61,534 nucleotides of DNA from Nonomuraea glycinis (GCF_014646515.1 NZ_BMNK01000029.1:1-61534), one strand, 5' to 3'. Shown: positions 42,132-51,204, counted from the stretch's first letter. The notes: generated by a model from the sequence alone, not told the origin. Translations and numbers: made by a program.

Positions 42132-43355
42132 ATGAAGGCACTCGAAGGTGTCCGCGTCCTCGACATGACCCACGTCCAGTCCGGCCCGTCCTGCACGCAG
42201 CTCCTCGGCTGGCTCGGCGCCGACGTGGTCAAACTGGAGTCCCCGACCGGTGACATCACCCGGCAGCAACTGCGCGACGTGCCGGGCGTCGACAGCCTCT
42301 ACTTCACGATGCTCAACTGCAACAAGCGCAGCATCACCCTCAACATGAAGAGCGAGCGCGGCAAGGAGCTGTTCACCGAGCTGGTGAAGGACGCCGACAT
42401 CCTGGTGGAGAACTTCGGCCCCGGCGCGGTCGACCGCATGGGCTTCACCTGGGACCGCCTCCAGGAGCTCAACCCCCGCCTGATCTACGCCTCGATCAAG
42501 GGCTTCGGCACCGGCCGCTACGCCAAGTTCAAGGCCTACGAGGTGATCGCCCAGGCGATGGGCGGCTCGATGTCCACCACCGGCTTCGAGGAGGGCCCGC
42601 CGCTGGCCACCGGCGCGCAGATCGGCGACTCCGGCACCGGCATCCACGTGGTCGCCGGCATCCTGGCCGCCCTCTACCAGCGCGAGCAGACCCAGCGCGG
42701 CCAGCGGGTGCAGGTGGCCATGCAGCACGCCGTGCTGAACCTGTGCCGGGTCAAGCTCCGCGACCAGCAGCGGCTCGCGCACGGCCCGCTGCGCGAGTAC
42801 CCGAACCGGACCTTCGGCGACGAGGTGCCCCGCTCCGGCAACGCCAGCGGCGGCGGCCAGCCCGGCTGGGCGGTGCGCTGCGCGCCCGGCGGCCCGAACG
42901 ACTACATCTACGTGATCGTCCAGCCGGTGGGCTGGAAGCCGCTGTCGGGCATCATCGGCCGGCCCGAGCTGGCCGACGACCCCGAGTGGGCGAGCCCCGA
43001 GGCCCGGCTGTCCAAGCTGGACAAGATGTTCCAGCTCATCGAGGAGTGGACGAGCCGCCACGACAAGTGGACGGTCCTCGACCGGCTCAACGCCGCGAAC
43101 ATCCCGTGCGGGCCGATCTTGTCGACCAAGGAGCTGGTCGAGGACGAGAGCCTGCGCGAGGAGGGCATCGTCGTCACGGTCGGCCATCCGGAGCGCGGCG
43201 AGTTCACCACCGTCGGCAGCCCGTTGCAGCTGTCGGACTCGCCGGTCGACGTCACCACCCCGCCCCTGCTCGGCGAGCACAACCAGGAGATCTACGGCCT
43301 GCTGGGCGTGAGCGCCGAGGAGCTGGCCGAGTTGAAGACGAACGGAGTCATTTGA
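42132..43355 (+). CDS. frc: Formyl-CoA:oxalate CoA-transferase
   Basis: A 407-aa class III (CaiB/BaiF) CoA-transferase. It follows Frc closely along its whole length: LDMTHVQSGPSCTQLLGWLG, DSLYFTMLNCNKRSITLNMK, VENFGPGAVDRMGFTW, LNLCRVKLRDQQRL and the glycine loop GNASGGGQPGW. The catalytic aspartate that carries the CoA ester is Asp166 in AQIGDSGTG. It moves CoA from formyl-CoA to oxalate. 13 bases after the decarboxylase; the stop overlaps the next ATG (TGATG). Confidence 0.9.
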   Translation: MKALEGVRVLDMTHVQSGPSCTQLLGWLGADVVKLESPTGDITRQQLRDVPGVDSLYFTMLNCNKRSITLNMKSERGKELFTELVKDADILVENFGPGAVDRMGFTWDRLQELNPRLIYASIKGFGTGRYAKFKAYEVIAQAMGGSMSTTGFEEGPPLATGAQIGDSGTGIHVVAGILAALYQREQTQRGQRVQVAMQHAVLNLCRVKLRDQQRLAHGPLREYPNRTFGDEVPRSGNASGGGQPGWAVRCAPGGPNDYIYVIVQPVGWKPLSGIIGRPELADDPEWASPEARLSKLDKMFQLIEEWTSRHDKWTVLDRLNAANIPCGPILSTKELVEDESLREEGIVVTVGHPERGEFTTVGSPLQLSDSPVDVTTPPLLGEHNQEIYGLLGVSAEELAELKTNGVI

Positions 43356-45472
43356 TGGAGCAGGTCAGGGAGATCCTGGACAAGGCGCTCGCCGAGGGCC
43401 GCACCGGCCTGACCGCACCCGAGGGGCGCGAGATCTGCCAGGCGTACGGCATCGCCACGCCGGGCGAGGGGGTGGCCGGATCGGCGACGGAGGCAGCCGA
43501 GCTGGCCGCGGAGCTCGGCTTCCCGGTGGTGCTGAAGATCGTCTCGCCGGACATCCTGCACAAGACCGACGCGGGCGGCGTGCTGGTCGGGCTGAAGACC
43601 GAGGACGAGGTACGGGACGGCTTCGAGCGCATCCTGGCCAGTGCCCGCGCCTACGACCCCGGCGCCCGCATCGACGGCGTCCAGGTGCAGCAGATGGTCG
43701 GCGGCGGCCACGAGGTCATCATCGGCGCGGTGACCGACCCCACCTTCGGCAAGCTGGTCGCCTTCGGCCTGGGCGGCGTCCTGGTCGAGGTCCTCAAGGA
43801 CGTGACCTTCCGACTCGCCCCGGTTTCGGACGAAGACGCACTGGGGATGCTGGACGACATCAAAGCGGCACAAGTGCTGCGCGGTGCCCGTGGTGCCGAG
43901 CCCGCGGACCGGGGCGCGCTCGCGGCGCTGATCGCGCGCGTCGGCAGACTGGTCAGCGACTTCCCCGAGATCGTCGAGGTGGACCTCAACCCGGTCTTCG
44001 CCGACGCGAACGGCGCCGTCGCCGCCGACGTGCGGATCATCGTCGGCGAGCCGCCCGCGCAGGTCACCAGGCTTTCGCGGGAGGTGATCCTGGGCCAGAT
44101 GAACCGGATCTTCAAGCCGCGCTCCGTCGCCGTCATCGGCGCCTCGGGCGAGACCGGCAAGATCGGCAACTCGGTGATGCGCAACCTCATCAACGGCGGC
44201 TACCAGGGCCAGATCTTCCCCATCAACCCCAAGGCCCCCGACATCCTGGGGCTGCCCGCGTACAAGAGCATCGCCGACGTCCCGCACGACGTGGACGTGG
44301 CCGTCTTCGCCATCCCGGCCAAGTTCGTCCCCGCGGCCCTGGAGGAGGCCGGGCGGAAGGGCGTCGCGGGCGCGATCATGATCCCGTCCGGCTTCGCCGA
44401 GACCGGCAACGTGGCGGGCCAGCAGGAGATCGTCGAGATCGCCAGGCGGCACGGCATGCGGATGCTCGGGCCCAACATCTACGGCTACTACTACACGCCG
44501 GAGAACCTCTGCGCGACGTTCTGCACGCCGTACGACGTCAAGGGCAGTGTGGCGCTGACCTCGCAGAGCGGCGGCATCGGGATGGCCATCCTGGGCTTCA
44601 GCCGGACGACCAAGATGGGCGTCTCGGCGATCGTCGGCGTCGGCAACAAGGCCGACGTGGACGAGGACGACCTGCTGACCTTCTTCGAGCAGGACGACAA
44701 CACCCAGGCCGTGGCCATGCACCTGGAGGACCTCAAGGACGGGCGCGGCTTCGTCGAGGCGGCCCGCCGGGTCGTCAGGAACAAGCCGGTCATCGTGCTG
44801 AAGGCCGGGCGCACCGCGATGGGCGCGCGGGCCGCCGGATCCCACACCGGGGCGCTGGCCGGCGACGACAAGGTCTACGACGACATCCTGCGGCAGGCCG
44901 GCGTGGTCCGCGCGCCGGGCCTCAACGACCTGCTCGACTACGCCCGCGCGCTGCCCGTGCTGCCCGCACCCAAGGGCGAGAACGTCGTCATCATCACCGG
45001 CGCGGGAGGATCCGGCGTGCTGCTGTCGGACGCCTGCGTGGACGCCGGGCTGACGCTCATGGACATCCCACCCGATCTGGACGAGGCGTTCCGCGCCTTC
45101 ATCCCGCCGTTCGGCGCGGCCGGCAACCCGGTCGACATCACCGGCGGCGAACCCCCCTCGACGTACGCGAACACGGTCCGGCTCGGGCTCACCGACGACC
45201 GGATCCACGCGCTCGTCCTGGGCTACTGGCACACCATCGTGACCCCGCCGATGGTCTTCGCCGAGCTGATCGCCGAGGTCGTGGCGGAGGAGCGGGCGAG
45301 AGGAAACGTCAAACCGGTCGTCGTGTCGCTGGCCGGTGACACCGAAGTGGAGGAGGCCAGCGAGTACCTGTACGAACACGGCGTGGTCGCGTACCCGTAC
45401 ACGACCGAAAAGCCCGTAGCGGTGCTCGGCGCGAAGTACCGCTGGGCACGGGCTGCCGGACTGCTCCGCTAA
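43355..45472 (+). CDS. ADP-forming acyl-CoA synthetase (single-chain)
   Basis: A 705-aa NDP-forming acyl-CoA synthetase. Domain order is ATP-grasp first (about 1-230, VVLKIVSPDILHKTDAGGVL), then CoA-binding (about 250-370, SVAVIGASGETGKIGNSVM) and the ligase domains, with the phospho-histidine in AAGSHTGALAGDD. It interconverts an acid, CoA and ATP with acyl-CoA and ADP. In this operon it could prime oxalate or formate as CoA esters, or recover ATP from formyl-CoA. ATG at 43355 overlaps the frc stop by one base. Confidence 0.85.
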   Translation: MEQVREILDKALAEGRTGLTAPEGREICQAYGIATPGEGVAGSATEAAELAAELGFPVVLKIVSPDILHKTDAGGVLVGLKTEDEVRDGFERILASARAYDPGARIDGVQVQQMVGGGHEVIIGAVTDPTFGKLVAFGLGGVLVEVLKDVTFRLAPVSDEDALGMLDDIKAAQVLRGARGAEPADRGALAALIARVGRLVSDFPEIVEVDLNPVFADANGAVAADVRIIVGEPPAQVTRLSREVILGQMNRIFKPRSVAVIGASGETGKIGNSVMRNLINGGYQGQIFPINPKAPDILGLPAYKSIADVPHDVDVAVFAIPAKFVPAALEEAGRKGVAGAIMIPSGFAETGNVAGQQEIVEIARRHGMRMLGPNIYGYYYTPENLCATFCTPYDVKGSVALTSQSGGIGMAILGFSRTTKMGVSAIVGVGNKADVDEDDLLTFFEQDDNTQAVAMHLEDLKDGRGFVEAARRVVRNKPVIVLKAGRTAMGARAAGSHTGALAGDDKVYDDILRQAGVVRAPGLNDLLDYARALPVLPAPKGENVVIITGAGGSGVLLSDACVDAGLTLMDIPPDLDEAFRAFIPPFGAAGNPVDITGGEPPSTYANTVRLGLTDDRIHALVLGYWHTIVTPPMVFAELIAEVVAEERARGNVKPVVVSLAGDTEVEEASEYLYEHGVVAYPYTTEKPVAVLGAKYRWARAAGLLR

Positions 45473-45548
45473 GAGCCGAGCTGGAGCAGGGCGAGGGGGC
45501 GCATCGGGGCCGCGCAGTAAGAAAAACAACCCCCCAGGAGGTCCGTAC

Positions 45549-47036
45549 GTGGACACATCGAACACACCGGCGGCGTCAGCGCCACCGGTCGAGGATGAAC
45601 GAGTATGGAAAGCGGGCCGGCTTGAGCCGATGCCCATCCGAAAACTTCCCGAAGCGCCTCCCTCGGTGCACATCCTGGGGCCCACCGTCTTCCTCGTTGC
45701 CCTGGGCGTCGGGATGGGCGAGTCCTACATGTGGCCCCGGCTGGTTCTGCTGTTCGGGCCGGAGATCAGGTGGCTGTTCCTGATCGGCGTGACCCTGCAG
45801 GCCGTCGTCATGCTGGAGATGGCGCGCTACGCCATGGCCACCGGGGAGAGCATCTTCTCCGGCGCGGCCCGGGTGTTCAAGCCGCTCATGTGGTTCTTCT
45901 TCATCGTCGCGATGGCCGTCTACATCTGGCCGGGGCACCTGTCCGCGGGCGCGGCGGCGCTGGAGCAGATCTCCGGGATCCCCTGGATGGTGACCGCCAT
46001 CGCGGGACTCATCCTGGTCGGCGTGGTCTTCAGCTTCGCCAAGGTGATCTACAACCTGCTGGAGAGCGTGCTGTCGCTGCTCATCGGCACGCTCGTGATC
46101 GGCACCGCGGTGGTGGCCGCCATGGTCGGCACCTGGAGCGACGTGGTCACCACGATCACCGGCATGTTCTCCTTCGGCTACCTGCCGGCCGAGGCCATGA
46201 CGGCGGCGTGGTTCCCGGTCATCGTCGGGGCGTGCGCGTTCGCCGGACCGTCCGGCATGCAGCAGATGTGGTACACGCTGCACCTGCGGGCCGCCGGCGC
46301 CGGCATGGGCGCGCACATCCCGAAGGTGCGCGGCCTGCGGCACGCGGGCGAGGAAGAGGCCATGCCCTCGCGGGGCTTCATGTTCGACACCGACGACCCC
46401 GCGGAGATGGCCAAGTGGAAGGGCTGGCGGCGCTGGGTCACCTTCGACGCCTTACTCCTGTTCTGGGGCATCACCATGCTGGTCACGATCTCCTTCACGG
46501 TGATCGCCCAGGCGGCGGTGCGGCAGAACCCCGCGGTCCGTACGGCCATCCAGGGTGACGACCGGGAGGTGGCGCTCACCGCCATGGCCGACGCCGTCTC
46601 CTCGGCCGGCAGCTCGGCCCTCGGCGTGATCTTCCTCGGGTTCATCGCGCTGATCGGCCTGAACGCCACGCTCGGGCTGTTCGACTCCTTCTCACGCGGC
46701 CAGGCCGACATGACGTACAACTTCGTGAAGGGCGCGAAGAAGCTGCGCATGTCCCACCTGTACGCGGGCTTCCTGTGGGGAGTCATCATCTTCGGCATCC
46801 TGATCCTGCTGTTCGGCCCGGCCGACGGGCCCAGCGGGATCCTGGACACGCTGGCGTTCCTGTCGACCTTCGCGATGGGCGCGTACTGCGTGACGCTGCT
46901 GCTGGTGAACAACCGCATGCTGCCCAAACCGATCAGACCGAAATGGTGGACGAACCTGATCATCGGATTTGGCGCGTTCTTCTACCTCGGCATGCTGTTC
47001 TACAGCCTGTTCGCCTTCGGTGTGGTCGTGGGCTGA
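45549..47036 (+). CDS. NRAMP-fold transporter lacking the metal-binding motifs
   Basis: A 495-aa protein with 11-12 membrane helices that resembles NRAMP transporters. In true metal carriers TM1 has DPGN and TM6 has MPH. Here TM1 reads LGVGMGESYMWPRL and TM6 reads CAFAGPSGMQQMW, so the metal ligands are gone and a glutamate/serine appears instead. Its place after oxc-frc-acs suggests an organic anion such as oxalate, formate or glyoxylate as substrate, possibly with a proton (inference). GTG start with AGGAGG at 45536-45541. Cotranslated with the next small membrane protein. Confidence 0.75.
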   Translation: MDTSNTPAASAPPVEDERVWKAGRLEPMPIRKLPEAPPSVHILGPTVFLVALGVGMGESYMWPRLVLLFGPEIRWLFLIGVTLQAVVMLEMARYAMATGESIFSGAARVFKPLMWFFFIVAMAVYIWPGHLSAGAAALEQISGIPWMVTAIAGLILVGVVFSFAKVIYNLLESVLSLLIGTLVIGTAVVAAMVGTWSDVVTTITGMFSFGYLPAEAMTAAWFPVIVGACAFAGPSGMQQMWYTLHLRAAGAGMGAHIPKVRGLRHAGEEEAMPSRGFMFDTDDPAEMAKWKGWRRWVTFDALLLFWGITMLVTISFTVIAQAAVRQNPAVRTAIQGDDREVALTAMADAVSSAGSSALGVIFLGFIALIGLNATLGLFDSFSRGQADMTYNFVKGAKKLRMSHLYAGFLWGVIIFGILILLFGPADGPSGILDTLAFLSTFAMGAYCVTLLLVNNRMLPKPIRPKWWTNLIIGFGAFFYLGMLFYSLFAFGVVVG

Positions 47037-47530
47037 TGATCCAACGGCAAAGCCTCGAACTCGCCCTGCCCGGGGCGTCGATCGGAGCCGGAGCCGGCGC
47101 CATCGCCGGTGGGCTGACCCTCCTCGCAGGGCAGCCCGCCGGCCTGGCGGCGCAGTCGGCCCTGACGCTCGCCGTCCCCCTCGCCCTCTTCGGCGGTCTG
47201 TACGGCATCCTGCTCGGTCGCGGGATCTTCCGGCCGGGGACCTTCGGGCCCGTCGGCCTCTACTGGATGGCGGGCTTCCCGCTGTCCCGGCTGGTGCAGG
47301 AGAGCCTGACCGGGGTCGGCCTGGCCGACGGCGTGCTCCCCTTCCTCGCCTACCAGCTGATGGTGAGCCTCGGCTTCGCGATCGGCTTCCTGTGGTTGCA
47401 CGAGCGGATGATGCCGCACTGGCTGCTGCGGCACGCCGAGGGCAACCCCCGCGCCGAGGCGCTGCTCGCCCTGTACATCCGTCAAGCCCAGGCCTCGCAA
47501 CCGAGGTCGGAGAAGGGAGCGCGCCGATGA
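47036..47530 (+). CDS. Small membrane protein coupled to the NRAMP-like transporter
   Basis: A 164-aa protein with about four helices (glycine/alanine-rich ALPGASIGAGAGAIAGGLTL; LALFGGLYGILLG; PVGLYWMAGFPLSRLVQESL; QLMVSLGFAIGFLWL). Its ATG overlaps the transporter's stop (TGATG) and its stop overlaps terC (ATGA). Family not recognised. The tight coupling suggests an accessory subunit of the transporter. Confidence 0.7.
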   Translation: MIQRQSLELALPGASIGAGAGAIAGGLTLLAGQPAGLAAQSALTLAVPLALFGGLYGILLGRGIFRPGTFGPVGLYWMAGFPLSRLVQESLTGVGLADGVLPFLAYQLMVSLGFAIGFLWLHERMMPHWLLRHAEGNPRAEALLALYIRQAQASQPRSEKGARR

Positions 47531-48522
47531 ATGTGCCCGCCTGGATCTGGCTCGCCACGATCGGCGGGTTCGGCCTCGTGCTGGCCCTGGACTTCTACCT
47601 GGTGGCCCGCAACCCGCGCGAGCCCTCCTTCAGGGAGTGCGTGTGCTGGGTGTCGCTGTACGTCGCCCTGGCGGGGGTCTTCGGGATCGGGCTGCTGGTC
47701 GTGTCGGGCGCGCAGCACGGTGGCGAGTTCTTCGCCGGCTGGATCACCGAGTATTCCCTCAGCGTGGACAACCTTTTCGTCTTCCTGCTGATCATGAGCC
47801 GTTTCCGGGTGCCCCGCGAGCATCGCCAGAAGGTGCTGCTCATCGGCATCATCCTGGCGCTGGTCATGCGGGGCGCCTTCATCGCCGCCGGCGCCGAGGC
47901 GGTGACCAGGTTCGACTGGCTCTTCTACGTCTTCGGCGCCTTCCTGATCTACACGGCGTGGAAGCTGATCGGGCACGAAGAGGAGGAGGCGGAGTTCTCC
48001 GAGAACATCGCCCTGCGCACCGTGCGCCGGGTGCTGCCCACCACCGACACCTACCACGGCGGCCGGCTCACCGTGCATCTCGGGCGCAGGATGGTGACGC
48101 CGATGCTGATCGTGATGGTCGCCATCGGCACCACCGACCTGCTGTTCGCGCTCGATTCGATCCCGGCGATCTTCGGACTCACCAAGGAGCCCTACCTGGT
48201 CTTCACCGCCAACGCCTTCGCCCTCATGGGGCTGCGCCAGCTGTTCTTCCTCATCGGCGGCCTGCTCGACCGGCTGGTCTACCTGAGCAAGGGCCTGTCG
48301 GTGGTGCTGGCCTTCATCGGGGTGAAGCTCATTCTCGAAGCCCTGCACCACGACGGCGTCTCCTGGGCGCCGCAGATCCCGATCCTGGCGTCTCTCGGCG
48401 TCATCGTCGGCACCCTCGCGGTGACCACGGTGCTGAGCCTGCTCAAATCGGCTCGGGACGCCAAGGCCGCCGAGGTCACGGAGGCGGCGGAGCCGGAGAG
48501 ATCGGATTCGGTGGAGCGCTGA
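47527..48522 (+). CDS. TerC-family integral membrane protein
   Basis: A 331-aa TerC-family protein with about eight helices. The two conserved acidic helices carry ITEYSLSVDNLFVFLLIMSR and LLFALDSIPAIFGL. TerC proteins take part in Mn(II) export or metalation of exported enzymes. It is the last gene of the oxc operon, so in this setting it might deal with metals chelated by oxalate (inference), or simply have been co-opted. Confidence 0.85.
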   Translation: MNVPAWIWLATIGGFGLVLALDFYLVARNPREPSFRECVCWVSLYVALAGVFGIGLLVVSGAQHGGEFFAGWITEYSLSVDNLFVFLLIMSRFRVPREHRQKVLLIGIILALVMRGAFIAAGAEAVTRFDWLFYVFGAFLIYTAWKLIGHEEEEAEFSENIALRTVRRVLPTTDTYHGGRLTVHLGRRMVTPMLIVMVAIGTTDLLFALDSIPAIFGLTKEPYLVFTANAFALMGLRQLFFLIGGLLDRLVYLSKGLSVVLAFIGVKLILEALHHDGVSWAPQIPILASLGVIVGTLAVTTVLSLLKSARDAKAAEVTEAAEPERSDSVER

Positions 48523-48568
48523 ATCTGCCGCGCGCGGGGAGCGACCACCCCTGTGCGCGGCATCTCGG

Positions 48569-48748
48569 TCAGTCGCGCGTGCTCTTGTGCATGTCACGCT
48601 CCGCGACCCACTGGGTCATGTAGTGCTCCGCCTGCTCGGCGGAGTGCTGCTTGCGCAGCGCGGTGGCCAGGCCGATGCCGATCCTCCGGCCGTCGGCGGA
48701 ATGTCCGGGGGTATCTCCAAGGAGAAAGCGGACAAGCGCGCTCTTCAT
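48569..48748 (-). CDS. 59-aa small hypothetical protein
   Basis: A short gene with an excellent Shine-Dalgarno (AAAGGAGG, 6 bases before the ATG). The product begins MKSALVRFLLGDTPGHSADG and contains IGIGLATALRKQHSAEQAEH; it is soluble and partly helical. Sits between convergent terC and the GntR gene. No family recognised. Confidence 0.6.
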   Translation of the reverse strand: MKSALVRFLLGDTPGHSADGRRIGIGLATALRKQHSAEQAEHYMTQWVAERDMHKSTRD

Positions 48749-48845
48749 CGTCGCACCTCCTTTCTGTTCGATCCTCTGCCCGTGGTGTTACGGGACAAGC
48801 GTCCTTACGTGAACGCCGAGTCAATCGTGGGCTCAAACCGTGGGC

Positions 48846-49589
48846 TCAATCTGTAGGCGATGTGCGGGGTCGCCGCCGCCGTACGGGCTTGGGCGCGGGC
48901 TCGACCGGCTGACTGCCGCGCTGCTCCATGTAGGAGGCGCGGGTGTGCTCGGTGTGCTCGCGCATGATCTGGGCCGCGCGGTCCTCGTCGCCCGCCTCGA
49001 TGGCGTCGATCAGGGCCGTGTGCTCCTGCCAGGAGTCCATGCCGCGCCGCCGGGCCACGGGCGTGTGATACCACCGCACCCGGCGGGCCACCTGGCTGGC
49101 CAGCTCGGCCAGCACCTGGTTGCCCGACAGCGCGGTGACCACGGCGTGCAGCTCCGAGTTGGTGGCGACGGCGGCCTCGACGTCGTCGGACTCCACCGCC
49201 GCGATGCCCCGCGCGCACAGCGCGCGCAGCCGGCGCACGCCGTCCTCGCCCGCGTGCAGCGCGGCGAGCCGGGCGGACTCGGTCTCCAGCAGCGCGCGTA
49301 CGGCGAGCAACTGGTCGGCCTCCTCCACCGTCGGCACATGCACGAAAGCGCCCTGGCCGGGGTGCAGATCGACCCAGCCCTCACCGCTGAGCTGCTGCAG
49401 CGCCTCGCGCACAGGCTGCCGGGAGACCCCGAGCAGCTCGGCCAGCTCGCTCTCCACGAGGTGCTGGCCGGGCTTGAGCTGGCCGGAGACGATGAGCTCC
49501 TGAATCGCCTCGATCACGCTCTCACGGAGCGTGGCGGGACGGGGAATCTTGGTGGCCGCCGTCTGACCGGCCTGATCCGACAGCAACAT
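48846..49589 (-). CDS. GntR-family (FCD) regulator of the oxalate/glyoxylate regulon
   Basis: A 247-aa FadR/FCD-type regulator. The winged HTH (about 20-80) has LRESVIEAIQELIVSGQLKP and ESELAELLGVSRQPVREALQ; the C-terminal FCD domain (about 95-225) includes histidines for a metal-assisted ligand site (NSELHAVVTAL, EHTALIDAIEAGD, REHTEH). An arginine-rich tail follows. I chose the ATG at 49589 (GGAG 6 bases upstream); an alternative lies 24 bases earlier. Palindromes of one type precede itself, both operons, the PanE-like gene and the OFA gene, so it is the likely common regulator. Ligand probably oxalate, oxalyl-CoA or glyoxylate (inference). Confidence 0.85.
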   Translation of the reverse strand: MLLSDQAGQTAATKIPRPATLRESVIEAIQELIVSGQLKPGQHLVESELAELLGVSRQPVREALQQLSGEGWVDLHPGQGAFVHVPTVEEADQLLAVRALLETESARLAALHAGEDGVRRLRALCARGIAAVESDDVEAAVATNSELHAVVTALSGNQVLAELASQVARRVRWYHTPVARRRGMDSWQEHTALIDAIEAGDEDRAAQIMREHTEHTRASYMEQRGSQPVEPAPKPVRRRRPRTSPTD

Positions 49590-49633
49590 GACAGACTCCA
49601 GGACTAAGCGCATCTCATTGGTTTTGGTCGACT

Positions 49634-49647
49634 GCCTACAGCATACC
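49634..49647. promoter_or_regulatory. GntR-type operator F (autoregulatory)
   Basis: GCCTACAGCATACC, complement GGTATGCTGTAGGC, is a near match to GGTATRCNGTATGS, 45 bases before the GntR start. Confidence 0.55.
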
Positions 49648-49715
49648 GCCCAGGGCGCCACATCCTGGGGTGAGCCTCCTCACAGAGAGCTACCTCACAG
49701 GCTGCGACCCTCGGT

Positions 49716-49883
49716 GCGGGCAGGTCGCACCGGGGATGCCGGCCGGCCGGCCGGCTGGGGGCGGGCAGATCACACACGGGGATGGTGGCCGGCCGGTCGG
49801 CTGGGGGCGGGCAGATCACACACGGGGATGGTGGCCGGCCGGTCGGCTGGGGGCGGGCAGATCACACGGGGATGGTGGCCGGC
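49716..49883. repeat. 46-bp tandem repeat at the 3' end of the OFA transporter gene
   Basis: Units start GCGGGCAGATCACAC at 49761, 49807 and 49853 (exact 46-base period) with a more diverged unit at 49716. Each contains GGGGATGGTGGCCGGC. The first unit downstream of the coding frame includes the gene's own last codons (PATIPV, stop at 49862), so the gene tail has been copied repeatedly into the 3' region. Confidence 0.8.
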
Positions 49884-51148
49884 AGGCCGGGGGCCCGCAG
49901 GCGCAGGGTGGCCAGCGCGGGCAGCGCCGCCAGCGCGGCGGCCACCAGCAGCGCCGTGGCGGGCGCGGTCAGCGACAGCAGAGCCAGGGCGACGGCCGCC
50001 ACCCCGGCCACCGCCTTCGCGCTGTGGACCACGGCGTGGATCTCGCCGACGCGCTCGACGCCGAAGAACTCCCGCACCAGGCTGGCGACGAGCGGGTAGA
50101 ACGCGCCCCCGCCCAGCCCGGCGGCGATGACGCCGGGCCACAGCAGCGGCTGACCCGCCTGCAGGGCAGCCAGCAGGAGGACCTGGCCGGCGGCGAGGAC
50201 GGTCAGCACGGTGGCGAGCACCCGCCTGCGGCCGAACAGCTCCGAGCAGCGCACGGCCAGCGACCGGCCCGCGCCGTTGAGCGCCACCATGACGGCGAGC
50301 GCGGCCCACGAGCCGGTGGCCGCCACCGCGATCACGTCGAACAGCGACACGGCTCCCGCGCAGGCCAGGATCACCGCGAGCGCGGGCAGCGCGCGCGTGC
50401 GCAGGGCCTGGGCCAGGCCGAACTGCTTGACCGCCACCGGGTTCCTGCGCAGGATCGCCGCGTCCAGCGCGTGCGAGCGCGGCTCCACGGTGTCCGGCCA
50501 CCACCGGTGCGGGGCCAGTCGCAGCGCCCTGGCCGCCGCCCCGATGGCGGCCACGGCGAACACCGCGGCCACGAGGAAGGCGGTGGGCGTCGCGCCCGGC
50601 GCCGGCCCGGCCCACACCAGCATGGGCACCGCGCCGTAGCCGAAGGCGCCGGTCACCAGGCTGACCTGGGCGGCCGGCCGTTCGGGATACCAGGAGGAGA
50701 CGACCTCGCTGCAGACCCCGTACACGATCCCCGCCCCGAGCCCGCCGAGCACGGCGTAACCGAGCAGGAGGGCGGGCCCCGTGCCGATCGAACCGCCAGG
50801 CCAAGCACTGGCCGCAGCGGCGGTCGGGCCGCCGGTCAGGGCGATGGTCAGGAGGCCGATGGTGCTCAAGGCGGCGCCGATGGTCAGGGTGGCGCGGACC
50901 GAGAGCCGGCCGCGGCGTACGAGCTGGATGGCCGGCAGGGCGCCGGCGGCCTGGCAGAGCAGGCAGGCGGCCAGCAGGAACAGGCCGGGGGCGTCGCCGG
51001 CCAGCAGCGCGGCGAAGCCGTACTGGAGAGGGCTGATGGCGGCCATGGCCGCCAGCGCGAGCCAGAGCATCCGGGTGCGGTCGCGGGGGACGGGGCCGAT
51101 GAGGTAGGACCGTCCGCGCCAGTCCCTGACCACTTCTGCATTCTCCAT
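49862..51148 (-). CDS. OFA-family MFS transporter (oxalate:formate antiporter-like)
   Basis: A 428-aa 12-helix MFS protein. The N-terminal VVRDWRGRSYLIGPVPRDRT and ISPLQYGFAALL segments resemble the OFA (OxlT) family, and EVVSSWYPERPAAQVSLVTG matches the family's central signature. It likely imports oxalate in exchange for formate or by proton symport. The ATG (51148) lies inside a perfect operator palindrome and has no Shine-Dalgarno, so translation may be leaderless or the start may be misplaced. Its stop codon lies in a 46-bp tandem repeat. Confidence 0.75.
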   Translation of the reverse strand: MENAEVVRDWRGRSYLIGPVPRDRTRMLWLALAAMAAISPLQYGFAALLAGDAPGLFLLAACLLCQAAGALPAIQLVRRGRLSVRATLTIGAALSTIGLLTIALTGGPTAAAASAWPGGSIGTGPALLLGYAVLGGLGAGIVYGVCSEVVSSWYPERPAAQVSLVTGAFGYGAVPMLVWAGPAPGATPTAFLVAAVFAVAAIGAAARALRLAPHRWWPDTVEPRSHALDAAILRRNPVAVKQFGLAQALRTRALPALAVILACAGAVSLFDVIAVAATGSWAALAVMVALNGAGRSLAVRCSELFGRRRVLATVLTVLAAGQVLLLAALQAGQPLLWPGVIAAGLGGGAFYPLVASLVREFFGVERVGEIHAVVHSAKAVAGVAAVALALLSLTAPATALLVAAALAALPALATLRLRAPGLPATIPV

Positions 51149-51157
51149 ACTGTATGG
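51145..51157. promoter_or_regulatory. GntR-type operator D
   Basis: CCATACTGTATGG, perfect 13-bp palindrome that contains the start codon of the OFA gene. Followed by AATATACAG. Confidence 0.65.
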
Positions 51158-51204
51158 AATATACAGAAACCAGCCCACTGTCGAGACCCTAGACGAAGGA
51201 TATT

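Noticed and set aside
45549..47036. Call as manganese/iron NRAMP importer
   Set aside because: Both defining metal-binding motifs are missing and the operon is organic-acid catabolism.
49741..49883. Possible CRISPR array at the 46-bp repeat
   Set aside because: The units abut with no unique spacers; it is a simple tandem repeat of the transporter gene tail.
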